Assembly (NCBI GenBank): GCA_001464835.1
Contig: LNDS01000056.1
Location: 1-64,000 of the forward strand
DNA length: 64,000 bases
Direction: 5' to 3'
From: Rhizobiales bacterium Ga0077525
Lineage (GTDB): Bacteria; Pseudomonadota; Alphaproteobacteria; Rhizobiales; Xanthobacteraceae
The notes beneath the pieces were generated by a model. That model was given only the letters and a program-made list of their open reading frames with translations. It was not told the DNA's origin and did not search any database. Of this stretch, positions 26,133 to 34,427 are shown piece by piece. Numbering within the stretch: the first letter of the stretch is position 1; each line of letters begins with the position of its first letter. The position numbers and the translations under genes were made by a program.

Positions 26133-26633
26133 ATGTCCCTAACGACCTACACCGACGAGCCCCGCTTCAACCCGCTCGATATTGTCGAGCGTCTGGCCGC
26201 CGGCAATGACTGGTCGTTCGAGCGCGCCAGCGAAGACGAGATCACCATTCTCGTCACCGGGCGCTGGGCCGAATATCAGTTGTCCTATACCTGGATGGTC
26301 GACATCGAGGCGCTGCATCTGGCCTGCGCCTTCGACCTCAAGGTTCCGGAGCGCCGCTGCGCCGAAGTGCACACCTTGATCGCGCTGATCAACGAGCGGC
26401 TGTGGGTCGGGCATTTCGATTTGTGGCCGACCGAAGGCATCGTCATGTACCGCCACGCTTTGCAATTGCCGGCGGGACAGGAACCTTCCGGCAAGCAGTG
26501 CGAAGCTTTGCTCGGCACCGCGCTCGACACTTGCGAGCGCTACTTCACCGCGTTCCAGTTCGTCGTCTGGGCCGGCAAGACTGCCAAGGAAGCGCTCGAG
26601 GCGGCGATGTTCGAGACTTCTGGCGAGGCGTGA
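26133..26633 (+). CDS. YbjN domain-containing protein
   Basis: The 166-residue protein starts at the ATG after GAGCGGAGACGTC. The fold is the type III secretion chaperone-like YbjN: FNPLDIVERLAAGNDWSFERAS at the start, DEITILVTGRWAEYQLSYTW strands, and AEVHTLIALINERLWVGHFD and ALLGTALDTCERYFTAFQ helices. It lies 12 bp before proC, a pairing recalled from rhizobial genomes. The biochemical role is unknown. Confidence 0.86.
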   Translation: MSLTTYTDEPRFNPLDIVERLAAGNDWSFERASEDEITILVTGRWAEYQLSYTWMVDIEALHLACAFDLKVPERRCAEVHTLIALINERLWVGHFDLWPTEGIVMYRHALQLPAGQEPSGKQCEALLGTALDTCERYFTAFQFVVWAGKTAKEALEAAMFETSGEA

Positions 26634-26645
26634 TACGCTTCGCCC

Positions 26646-27509
26646 ATGAAGAAGCCCGCTAAAAAATCCGTCAAATCGCAAAAGACTCTCGCCGCTTTTC
26701 CTGGTCAGTTGCTGCTGCTCGGCGCCGGCAAGATGGGCGGCGCCATGCTCGACGGCTGGCTGGCGCGCGGGCTTAAACCGAAAAACGTCATCGTCCTCGA
26801 TCCGATGGCCGGCAAGCCGATCAAGACTCTGGCCAAACGCGGCCTCGCGCTCAATCCGAAGCCCGGCCCCAAATCGAAGGCCGAGGCGGCGGCGATCATC
26901 ATCGCGGTCAAACCGCAAATGGCGGCGGAAGCGGTGCCGCCGCTCGGCCTTTACGTCGGCAAATCGACGCTTGTCGTGTCGATCATGGCCGGGCGCACAC
27001 TTCGGTTCCTCGAAGCCAATCTGCCGCCCGGCACGGCAATCGTCCGCGCCATGCCGAACACGCCGGCCGCCATCGGCCGCGGCATTACCGTCGCCGTGCC
27101 GAACGCCAAAGTCTCGGCGCGCCAACGCAAGCTGACGACCGATTTGCTCGCCGCCACAGGCACGGTCGAATGGGTCAAGGACGAGGCTCTCATCGACGCC
27201 GTCACCGCGACTTCCGGTTCCGGACCGGCCTATGTGTTCCTGCTGGTGGAGGCGATGACCAAGGCGGCCATCACCGCCGGCCTGCCCGCCGATCTCGCCG
27301 GACGGCTGGCGCGCGAAACGGTGGCCGGTTCCGGCGAACTGCTGCACCGCTCCGATCTCGACGCCGCCACGCTGCGGCAGAACGTCACCTCGCCCGGCGG
27401 CACCACGGCGGCGGCTTTGGCTGTCCTAATGGGTACGGCGGGTTTTGACGATTTGCTGACCAAGGCCGTCGCCGCCGCCACGAAAAGGTCGCGCGAACTG
27501 GCGGGTTAG
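26646..27509 (+). CDS. proC: Pyrroline-5-carboxylate reductase
   Basis: The 287-residue enzyme reduces 1-pyrroline-5-carboxylate to L-proline. Visible motifs: LLLLGAGKMGGAMLDGWL (NAD(P)H-binding), IIAVKPQMAAEAV, IVRAMPNTPAAIGRG, and the signature AVTATSGSGPAYVFLLVEAM. An unusual basic 20-residue N-terminal extension (MKKPAKKSVKSQKT) precedes the Rossmann fold. Confidence 0.96.
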   Translation: MKKPAKKSVKSQKTLAAFPGQLLLLGAGKMGGAMLDGWLARGLKPKNVIVLDPMAGKPIKTLAKRGLALNPKPGPKSKAEAAAIIIAVKPQMAAEAVPPLGLYVGKSTLVVSIMAGRTLRFLEANLPPGTAIVRAMPNTPAAIGRGITVAVPNAKVSARQRKLTTDLLAATGTVEWVKDEALIDAVTATSGSGPAYVFLLVEAMTKAAITAGLPADLAGRLARETVAGSGELLHRSDLDAATLRQNVTSPGGTTAAALAVLMGTAGFDDLLTKAVAAATKRSRELAG

Positions 27510-27587
27510 TCGTGCGGCGGCTGCCCTAGAACCGACGCCTTTGCGGATCTACATTAAGGCCAGCGCTACCCAACAAGGGAGGCCACC

Positions 27588-28304
27588 ATGGCCCGCAAGC
27601 CAGCCCGCAAATCGAAATCCGAGCGCAAAACGCCCGCCGCCGTGCCACCGCGCGGCACATCCGATCGCGCCAAAGCCACCGACGCACTAATGGAATTGCT
27701 CGCCGAGCATCCGTTTGAAGACATCGGCCTTGCCGAAGTCGCCGGCCGCGCCGGCATCAAATTGTCGGCGCTACGCGCCGAATTCGGCTCGACGCTGGCG
27801 ATCTACGGCGCGCACATCAAGGACATCGACAACATCGTGCTCGATGGCGGCGACGCCGACATGGCCGAGGAGCCGCCGCGCGAGCGGCTGTTCGATGTCG
27901 AGATGCGCCGTCTTGAGGCGCTGGCGCCGTACAAGGAAGCGGTGCGCTCGATCATGCGCTCGGCGCGGCGCAATCCCGGCCTGGCGCTGGCGCTCAATGC
28001 CATGGCGGTACGCTCGCAAAGCTGGATGCTGGAAGCGGCCGGCATCGGCGCCTCCGGGGCGCGCGGCGCGTTGCGCGCGCAAGGCGCGGCTTTGATGTTC
28101 GGCCGCGTGCTCAATGTCTGGCTCGACGACGATGAAGACGGTGTTGATGCCGCGATGGCGGCGCTCGACCGAGGATTATCCAGCGCCGCGCGCTGGGACG
28201 GCTTCGTCGGCGACTTGTGCAGCATTCCGGCGCGCTTCATGCGCGGTTCGCGGCGTCGTCGCCGTCCGGTAGATGAAGGCGCAACGGAAGCGGACGCCGC
28301 TTAA
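27588..28304 (+). CDS. TetR family transcriptional regulator
   Basis: The 238-residue protein starts at the ATG after AAGGGAGGCCACC. The HTH covers about residues 25-70: ATDALMELLAEHPFEDIGLA, EVAGRAGIKLSALRAEFGS. The C-terminal ligand domain is helical (YKEAVRSIMRSARRNPGLAL). Its stop codon overlaps the stop of the convergent sensor kinase by three to four bases. The ligand and targets are unknown; it is not clearly adjacent to a divergent partner. Confidence 0.82.
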   Translation: MARKPARKSKSERKTPAAVPPRGTSDRAKATDALMELLAEHPFEDIGLAEVAGRAGIKLSALRAEFGSTLAIYGAHIKDIDNIVLDGGDADMAEEPPRERLFDVEMRRLEALAPYKEAVRSIMRSARRNPGLALALNAMAVRSQSWMLEAAGIGASGARGALRAQGAALMFGRVLNVWLDDDEDGVDAAMAALDRGLSSAARWDGFVGDLCSIPARFMRGSRRRRRPVDEGATEADAA

Positions 28305-29755
28305 ACTGGCACCTTCACGATCGCGCGCAGGCCGCCCATCGGTGAATCGCCGAGCGCGATGTCGCCGCCATGCGAGCGGGCGATGTCGCGGGCGATGGCC
28401 AACCCCAGGCCGGTGCCGCCCTCGTCCTGATTGCGCGCATCGTCGAGCCGCAGAAACGGCTTGAACACATCCTCGCGCTGCGCCGGCGGAATGCCCGGCC
28501 CATCATCGTCCACCGTGATGGTCAGATAGCGGTGGTCGCGGTGGCCGCTGATGGCGATCGACGAGGCATAACGCGCGGCGTTCGACACCAGATTGCCGAC
28601 GCAGCGCTTGAACGCCGCCGGCCGCACCGTGACGATCGGGGTGCCGTGAAACGACACCGTCGCTCTGTGGCCGTGCCGCTCGGCGTCGTCGCGCAATTCG
28701 TCGATGAACGCCGCCATGTCGGTCGGCTCGGCGCTTTCGCCGAGATCGCCGCGGGCGAAGGCGAGATAGGCCTCCAGCATGCGCGCCATCTCGTCGATGT
28801 CCTTCTTCATCGCCTCGACTTCCGGACTGTCGTCGATCAGCGCCAGTTCCAGCTTGAAGCGAGTCAGCACCGTACGCAAATCGTGCGACACGCCGGCCAG
28901 CATGGTCGTGCGCTGCTCGATGGCGCGCTCGACTCGCGTCTTCATCTCGATGAAAGCCTGCGCCGCGCGCCGCACCTCGCGCGCGCCGCGCGGCCGAAAA
29001 TTCGGCGCGTCGCGGCCCTTGCCGAAAGCCTCGGCGGCATCCGCCAGTTTCAAAATCGGCTTGATCTGGTTGCGCAGGAAAATGATGGCGACGAACAGCA
29101 GCACCGCCGAGGTACCGACCATCCAAAGCAGGAAGATTTCCGAATTCGACGCGTAGGCGGCGTTGCGCCGCGCATAAATGCGCATGACGTTGTTGTCGAG
29201 CTGGATGCGGATTTCGACCAAGGCCGATTTGCCGACGGTGTCGATCCAGTACGGCCGCGCGATCTGCTTGCGCAACTGCTCCGACAAGGTTTGATCCAGG
29301 AGCGAGAAGAACGGCTTCGGCCCCGGCGGCGGCATTTCGCTGCTCGGCAGAAAATCGACCACAAGGCCGAGCCGCTGCTGCGCGATGGTGCGCACCAGCG
29401 TTTGATCCTTGTCCTGCGGATAGGCGCGATAGACGTCGATCAGCGCGGCGATGTCCTGCACGACGCCGGCCGACAGTCGCTGGGTAACGACGTTCCAGTG
29501 CCGCTCCATGAAGACGAAGGCGATCACCGATTGCAGGATCACCATCGGCAGAATGATGATCAGAAGCGCGCGGGCATAGAGGCCCTTCGGCATCACGCTG
29601 TTGAGCATACGGGCGAAGCGCCGCCAGCCATCGCGGACGCGGGCAAGCTGTTCGTGAATGCGGCGGATCGGCGGAATGGCGTCGTACCACAGCCAGAACG
29701 CGCGCAGCCGGGCGATGACGCTGCGCACGTTGGTGGCGATGTCGAGGCTGGTCAT
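28301..29755 (-). CDS. Sensor histidine kinase of a two-component system
   Basis: The 484-residue kinase has a cytoplasmic N-terminus of about 58 residues, TM1 (about 60-83), a periplasmic sensor (84-205), TM2 (207-228) and a HAMP linker. The phosphoacceptor is H291 in MLAGVSHDLRTVLTRF. ATP-binding boxes are NLVSNAARY (N), DDDGPGIP (G1), PFLRLD (F) and GTGLGLAI (G2). The layout resembles EnvZ. The start overlaps the response regulator by four bases (ATGA). The signal is unknown. Confidence 0.95.
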   Translation of the reverse strand: MTSLDIATNVRSVIARLRAFWLWYDAIPPIRRIHEQLARVRDGWRRFARMLNSVMPKGLYARALLIIILPMVILQSVIAFVFMERHWNVVTQRLSAGVVQDIAALIDVYRAYPQDKDQTLVRTIAQQRLGLVVDFLPSSEMPPPGPKPFFSLLDQTLSEQLRKQIARPYWIDTVGKSALVEIRIQLDNNVMRIYARRNAAYASNSEIFLLWMVGTSAVLLFVAIIFLRNQIKPILKLADAAEAFGKGRDAPNFRPRGAREVRRAAQAFIEMKTRVERAIEQRTTMLAGVSHDLRTVLTRFKLELALIDDSPEVEAMKKDIDEMARMLEAYLAFARGDLGESAEPTDMAAFIDELRDDAERHGHRATVSFHGTPIVTVRPAAFKRCVGNLVSNAARYASSIAISGHRDHRYLTITVDDDGPGIPPAQREDVFKPFLRLDDARNQDEGGTGLGLAIARDIARSHGGDIALGDSPMGGLRAIVKVPV

Positions 29756-30459
29756 GTCGCGCTCACCAGCCGGTAGCCGATGCCGCGTACGGTCTGCACG
29801 AATAATGGATTGGCCGGATTGGCCTCGATCTTGCGGCGCAGCCGGTTGACCTGAACATCGACGGCGCGCTCGCTGACCTGATCGCCATTGCCGGCCAGCG
29901 CCAGGCGCGACACGGTTTCGCCCGGCGTAGCGGTAAGAATGCGCAGCATCTCGCGCTCGCGGTCGGTGAGCCGGATGATGTCCTCGCCCTTGCGCAGTTC
30001 GCCGCGCGCCAGATGATAGACGAAGGGCCCGAAGCGCACCGATTCAACCGGCGGCGGCGCCGCCGGCTGGGTGCGCTTGAGAATATTGGCGATGCGCAGC
30101 GACAATTCGCGCGGCTCGAACGGCTTGGACAGGTAATCGTCGGCGCCGAGCGCCAGTCCCTCGATGCGGGCCTCGGTGCCGTCGCGCGCGGTCAGCATCA
30201 GGATCGGCACGCTGGAGCCGTTGCGAATCGACTTCGCCAGTTCGAAGCCGGTTTCGCCCGGCATCATCACGTCGAGCACCAGAAGATCGAAAGACAGTCC
30301 AGTCAGCCTGGCGCGCGCATCCCTGGCATTGTCGGCGGTGGTGACGCGGTAGCCTTCGCCGGCGAGGAAGCGCGACAGCAGATCGCGGATGCGGCGGTCG
30401 TCATCGACCACCAACAGGTGGGGCGCGTCATCGATCGGTTTGGCGACGGTGTGCGGCAT
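29752..30459 (-). CDS. Response regulator, OmpR family
   Basis: The 235-residue regulator has a receiver domain with D63 as phosphoacceptor in VLDVMMPGETGFEL, the acidic pair VVDDD, and the K of LSKPFEPREL. The C-terminal winged helix is seen in TDREREMLRILTATPG, then DQVSERAVDVQVNRLRRKI and TVRGIGYRL. It lies between a MarR gene (12-bp gap) and its kinase (4-base overlap), so the three are one operon. Confidence 0.96.
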   Translation of the reverse strand: MPHTVAKPIDDAPHLLVVDDDRRIRDLLSRFLAGEGYRVTTADNARDARARLTGLSFDLLVLDVMMPGETGFELAKSIRNGSSVPILMLTARDGTEARIEGLALGADDYLSKPFEPRELSLRIANILKRTQPAAPPPVESVRFGPFVYHLARGELRKGEDIIRLTDREREMLRILTATPGETVSRLALAGNGDQVSERAVDVQVNRLRRKIEANPANPLFVQTVRGIGYRLVSAT

Positions 30460-30471
30460 CGGCGGGTGCCC

Positions 30472-31038
30472 CTACCCCCGCACTTTGGCGCGGTCGGCGC
30501 GCGCGATCTGCCGCAGCACGCCTTCGCGATTATCGTCGTCAATCATCGCGGTGAGAAACCGCCGAGCCGCCTCGTGCGCGCCGGGGCCGAGCTCGCCGAA
30601 GGCGCGGTTGATGCGTTCGGTCTGCAAGGCCGCCAGCTTGAGCGACAGCGCCTCGCCCTTGGGCGTCGCATACAGCAGCCGCTGGCGGCGATCCTGCTCG
30701 CCTTCCTTCTGCACGATGAAGCCCTGATCGACGAGCTGCTTGAGCACGCGGCCGAGCGACTGCTTGGTGATGTTGAGGATGTCGAGGAGGTCGGCAACTT
30801 TGATGCCGGGATTGCGGTTGACGAAATGCAGGACGCGGTGATGGGCCCGGCCGAAGTTGTATTTCACCAGCACCTCGTCGGGATCGCCGACGAAATCGCG
30901 ATAGGCGAAGAACAGAAGCTCGATAATGTCCCAGGCGGCGTCCGTGTCGGGCTGCGGAGGCGCGGCCGTGCCGGGCGCGGCGGTTCCTTCCCCGGTGGCG
31001 GGGGCGGAAATCTTGGTGCCGGAATTTATGTCAGCCAT
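30472..31038 (-). CDS. MarR family transcriptional regulator
   Basis: The 188-residue protein starts at the ATG at 31038; a longer reading upstream would be basic and low complexity. The winged-helix domain runs from about residue 55: YNFGRAHHRVLHFVNRNPG, VADLLDILNITKQSLGRVLKQLVDQGFI and KEGEQDRRQRLLYATPKGEA. The N-terminal 40 residues are Ala/Pro-rich. The gene is divergent from ilvE, with a palindrome over its start codon. It may autoregulate and control ilvE or the two-component genes; this is inference. Confidence 0.92.
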   Translation of the reverse strand: MADINSGTKISAPATGEGTAAPGTAAPPQPDTDAAWDIIELLFFAYRDFVGDPDEVLVKYNFGRAHHRVLHFVNRNPGIKVADLLDILNITKQSLGRVLKQLVDQGFIVQKEGEQDRRQRLLYATPKGEALSLKLAALQTERINRAFGELGPGAHEAARRFLTAMIDDDNREGVLRQIARADRAKVRG

Positions 31039-31046
31039 ATTGACAT
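31028..31046. promoter_or_regulatory. Candidate operator over the MarR start codon
   Basis: ATGTCA-GCCATAT-TGACAT is a 6-7-6 perfect inverted repeat. It overlaps the start codon of the MarR gene (31036-31038), a position suited to autorepression. Confidence 0.45.
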
Positions 31047-31282
31047 ATTTTGGTTTTATGTTACAAAAAGACGTCGGCGAACGTAATGATCGTTCCTGGA
31101 AGTCCTTTGGGGCCTCACGGAAGCGACCCGTTGGGTCTCGACCCGCAGACTGTTGCCACGCATACCCGGACTTATTACCGGGACTTGCCCGGCGACGCAA
31201 AGTGTTGGAATTAGCGCGTAAAATGCGCCATCACAGCGGCAGACAAGGCCCTGCCGTTTCATGAGAGTTCAAGGAGGAGACC

Positions 31283-32170
31283 ATGGCTGCGCAATCCTAC
31301 GACCGGCTTGAAGGCGTCATCTGGTATGACGGCAAGTTGGTTCCCTGGGCGGAGGCGAACCTGCATGTGCTCAGCCACGGCCTGCACTACGCCAGCGCGG
31401 TGTTCGAGGGCGAACGCGCCTATGGCGGCCAGATTTTCAAGTCGACCGAGCATAGCGAGCGGCTCAAGCGATCAGCCAATATCCTCGATTTCGACATCCC
31501 CTACTCGGTCGCCGAAATCGACGCCGCCAAGCGGCTGGTGGTCGACAAGAACGGCCGCAAAGAGGCCTATGTCCGTCCGATCGCCTGGCGCGGCTCGGAA
31601 ATGATGGGCGTGTCGGCGCAGAACAATAAAATCCACCTGGCCATCGCCTCCTGGGAATGGCCGAGCTATTTCGATCCGGAACAGCGGCTCAGGGGCATAA
31701 GGCTCGATCTGGCCGATTATCGCCGGCCGGATCCGCGCACCGCGCCGTGCCGCGCTAAGGCCGCCGGCCTCTATATGATCTGCACCATCTCCAAGCACGC
31801 GGCCGAGCGCAAAGGCTATGCCGACGCCATGATGCTGGACTGGGAAGGCCGCGTCGCCGAATGCACCGGCGCCAATATCTTCTTCGTCCAGGACGGCAAG
31901 ATCCACACGCCGATGGCCGACTGCTTCCTCGACGGCCTGACCCGGCAGACCGTCATCGGCCTGGCCAAAAAGCGCGGCATCGAAGTGATCGAGCGCCGCA
32001 TCCTGCCCGACGAACTCAATTCGCTCGGCGAATGCTTCATCACCGGCTCGGCGGCGGAAGTCACCGCGGTGTCGGAGATCAAGGATTGGCGCTTCACGCC
32101 CGGCGCCATCACCAAGCAGTTGATGGAAGACTACACCGCCGAAGTGCAGCCGAAGGCGGCTGCGGCGTGA
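31283..32170 (+). CDS. ilvE: Branched-chain-amino-acid aminotransferase
   Basis: The 295-residue PLP enzyme of fold type IV starts at the ATG after AAGGAGGAGACC. Visible motifs: DGKLVPWAEANLHVLSHGLHYAS, VFEGERAYGG, the catalytic lysine in PCRAKAAGLYMICTISKHAA, MLDWEGRVAECTGANIF, and GLTRQTVIGLAKKRG. It makes the last step of Val, Leu and Ile synthesis. The stop is followed by an intrinsic terminator. Similar gene order (MarR, regulator, kinase, ilvE) is recalled from relatives. Confidence 0.96.
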   Translation: MAAQSYDRLEGVIWYDGKLVPWAEANLHVLSHGLHYASAVFEGERAYGGQIFKSTEHSERLKRSANILDFDIPYSVAEIDAAKRLVVDKNGRKEAYVRPIAWRGSEMMGVSAQNNKIHLAIASWEWPSYFDPEQRLRGIRLDLADYRRPDPRTAPCRAKAAGLYMICTISKHAAERKGYADAMMLDWEGRVAECTGANIFFVQDGKIHTPMADCFLDGLTRQTVIGLAKKRGIEVIERRILPDELNSLGECFITGSAAEVTAVSEIKDWRFTPGAITKQLMEDYTAEVQPKAAAA

Positions 32171-32193
32171 GCGCCAAAAGCAATTGAATAACG

Positions 32194-32224
32194 AAACGGC
32201 GCCCCAACGGGCGCCGTTTTGCTT
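32194..32224. terminator. Intrinsic terminator after ilvE
   Basis: AAACGGCGCCC-CAAC-GGGCGCCGTTT is a perfect 11-bp stem followed by TTGCTTTT on the plus strand. It probably also serves the convergent gene ending at 32226. Confidence 0.92.
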
Positions 32225-32225
32225 T

Positions 32226-32624
32226 TCAGGTCGCCGCTTCGACAGCCGCCACGACGAACGTGTGCATGTCGCCGTCCTCATCGCGGATCGAGACGAATTC
32301 GCCGGTACGGAAGGCATGCGCGCCGAAGCGGTAACCGCTTTCGTCGTCGTCCTCAGCGCTCTGGTCGTAGTCGAACACCCAGCGGGCGTGCTCCGGCCCG
32401 CCGGCTTTGTGCACGACAAAGCCGACCTCATCGCCCTCACCGTTCCAGAAGCGCCGCACGCGGCAATGCGCGCGCTCGGATTTCCAGAGCCCGGCGTCGA
32501 TATGGCCTTGGGCATCGAGCGGGGCGACGAATTCGTAGCCGTGCTTGGCCGATCCGTTGGGGAACTCCTTGGACCGCGCCAGATTGAGCCTGATGCGCTT
32601 GAAGCTATGCGGTAGGGTCGTCAC
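32226..32624 (-). CDS. Hypothetical protein
   Basis: The 132-residue protein starts with GTG at 32624, directly behind the strong ribosome site GGAGGAT. The sequence FKRIRLNLARSKEFPNGSAK, HGYEFVAPLDAQGHIDAGLW and SERAHCRVRRFWNGEGDEVG suggests a small beta-rich cytosolic protein. Relatives are recalled only from Bradyrhizobium-type genomes; no function is known. Confidence 0.7.
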   Translation of the reverse strand: MTTLPHSFKRIRLNLARSKEFPNGSAKHGYEFVAPLDAQGHIDAGLWKSERAHCRVRRFWNGEGDEVGFVVHKAGGPEHARWVFDYDQSAEDDDESGYRFGAHAFRTGEFVSIRDEDGDMHTFVVAAVEAAT

Positions 32625-32695
32625 GGGGATCCTCCTCAGTCTATCTTTTATTTGTCGTCGGAACGCCGCTGCATTGCATTGATCTGAATCAGAAA

Positions 32696-34225
32696 ATGAA
32701 CCCCGCCGAACAGCAGCCCATTATCGACTTTCTGACCGATCCGGCGACGCATAGCGGCGCGGTGGTCAAACGCATCGACACCCATGCGGCGTCGGTGTTC
32801 CTGGCCGGCGGCCGCGTGCTCAAGATCAAACGCGCGGTGCGCTTTCCCTTTCTCGATTATTCGACGCTAGACAAGCGCAAGGCCGCCTGTGAGGCCGAAA
32901 TCGAGGTCAATCGCCTGTATGCGCCAAAGATTTATCGCGGCGTGGTGACGATTACCCGCGATGCCGGCGGCGGCCTTGCTATCGGCGGCGAAGGCGAGCC
33001 GATCGAATACGCCGTCGAAATGGCGCGCTTCGATGAAACACAAGGCTTCGACCATCTCGCGGAGGCCGGCCGGGTCGATCTTGCACTGGCCGACGCGCTC
33101 GGCCGCGCCGTGGCCACGGCGCATGAGGCCGTGCCGGTCGTCAAGGATGCCGGCTTTGCCGAGACCTTGGCCGGGATCATTTCGCAGAATGATGGTGAGT
33201 TGCGCGCGGCGTCCGACCTGTTCGCCGCCGGGGATGTCGATGCCCTCACCGCCGCCAGCCGCGCCGCCCTAGCGCGCCTGCGCCCGCTGTTTGCCGCGCG
33301 TGAACGCGAAGGCTTCGTGCGGCGCTGCCATGGCGACCTGCATCTCGGCAATATCGTGTTGATCGATGGCGCGCCGGTCTTGTTCGACGCCATCGAATTC
33401 AACCCGAAGCTCGCCACCATCGATGTCTTTTACGATCTCGCCTTCCTGCTGATGGACCTGATCGAGCGCGATCTCATCGGCGCCGCCACTGCCGTGCTCA
33501 ACCGTTATCTCGCCGCGACCAACCACGACGGCAACCTCGATGCGCTGGCCGCGCTGCCGCTGTTGATGTCTCTGCGCGCGGCGATCCGCGCCAAGGTCAC
33601 CGCCGCGCGGCCCAAGCGCGACGCCACCATGGAAAAAAGCGCGCGCGATTACTTCGCTTTGGCGCAGCGCCTGCTCGCACCGCCGACGCCTTCGCTCATC
33701 GCCGTCGGCGGCCTGTCCGGCACCGGCAAATCCGTGCTGGCGCGTGGCCTCGCCGCATCCGTTATGCCGCTGCCGGGCGCTGTCCTGTTGCGCAGCGACG
33801 TCTTGCGAAAGACGTTGTTCAAGGCCGCGGAGACCGAACGCCTGCCCGCATTCGCCTATACGCCGGAGGTGACGGCACAAGTCTATGCCGCGCTGGCCGC
33901 GCAGGCGCGCCGCGTTCTCGCCGCCGGCCATTCGGCCATTGTCGATGCCGTGTTTGCCAAACGTCCCGAACGCGATGCAATTGCGCAGCTAGCGCCCGGC
34001 GCCTTCCACGGCCTGTTCCTCACCGCCGATCTCGACACCCGTGTCTCTCGGGTCGGCGCGCGCAAGGCTGACGCCTCTGACGCCGATGCCTCTGTGGCCC
34101 GCGCCCAGCAGCACTACGATCTAGGCTTGCTTGAATGGACCGAAGTCGATGCCTCCGGCACGCCGGAGGAAACCTTGCGGCGCAGCAGGGCGGCGCTCGC
34201 GACCGTCATTCCGGGGCGCGCGTGA
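32696..34225 (+). CDS. Bifunctional aminoglycoside phosphotransferase-like/AAA ATPase protein
   Basis: The 509-residue protein has two parts. Residues 1-310 form an APH-like kinase: VFLAGGRVLKIKRAVRFPFL (nucleotide lysine) and RRCHGDLHLGNIVLIDG (catalytic HGDLHxGN) with DAIEFN. Residues 330-509 form a P-loop kinase-like domain: IAVGGLSGTGKSVLARGLA. This architecture is recalled as a conserved fusion in proteobacteria; the substrate is unknown and antibiotic resistance should not be assumed. The last residues (VIPGRA and the stop) come from a palindromic repeat. Confidence 0.9.
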   Translation: MNPAEQQPIIDFLTDPATHSGAVVKRIDTHAASVFLAGGRVLKIKRAVRFPFLDYSTLDKRKAACEAEIEVNRLYAPKIYRGVVTITRDAGGGLAIGGEGEPIEYAVEMARFDETQGFDHLAEAGRVDLALADALGRAVATAHEAVPVVKDAGFAETLAGIISQNDGELRAASDLFAAGDVDALTAASRAALARLRPLFAAREREGFVRRCHGDLHLGNIVLIDGAPVLFDAIEFNPKLATIDVFYDLAFLLMDLIERDLIGAATAVLNRYLAATNHDGNLDALAALPLLMSLRAAIRAKVTAARPKRDATMEKSARDYFALAQRLLAPPTPSLIAVGGLSGTGKSVLARGLAASVMPLPGAVLLRSDVLRKTLFKAAETERLPAFAYTPEVTAQVYAALAAQARRVLAAGHSAIVDAVFAKRPERDAIAQLAPGAFHGLFLTADLDTRVSRVGARKADASDADASVARAQQHYDLGLLEWTEVDASGTPEETLRRSRAALATVIPGRA

Positions 34226-34314
34226 AACGAGCGAACCCGGAATCCAGAACCGGCTTCGTCGCGTGTCGCTGGATTCCGAGTCCGGCCTCTGCGAGGCCGT
34301 CCCGGAGTGACGAG
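34203..34314. repeat. Dispersed palindromic repeat, family D
   Basis: CGTCATTCCGGGGCGCG...GGAATCCAGAACCGG and a complementary second half ending TCCCGGAGTGACG form an imperfect palindrome. Its first 23 bases are the end of the phosphotransferase-ATPase gene. The type is recalled from many Bradyrhizobium-group genomes. Confidence 0.8.
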
Positions 34315-34427
34315 GAATAGCCATGCGTAAAGCGGCCCGCAGCCCCACGGCCTTTCCGCTTGGCGCGCGGGGCAAAATCGATGCATAGCTTCGCTGACCT
34401 GTTTCCGATCCCCGCCGGGTTGCCGCG

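Noticed and set aside
28301..28304. Overlap of the TetR and kinase stops considered as a frameshift or fusion
   Set aside because: The genes are convergent and both have complete domains; TTAA simply serves both stops.
32696..33630. APH-like domain considered as an antibiotic resistance gene
   Set aside because: It is fused to a P-loop domain in a family recalled from many environmental bacteria; there is no mobile element or resistance context.
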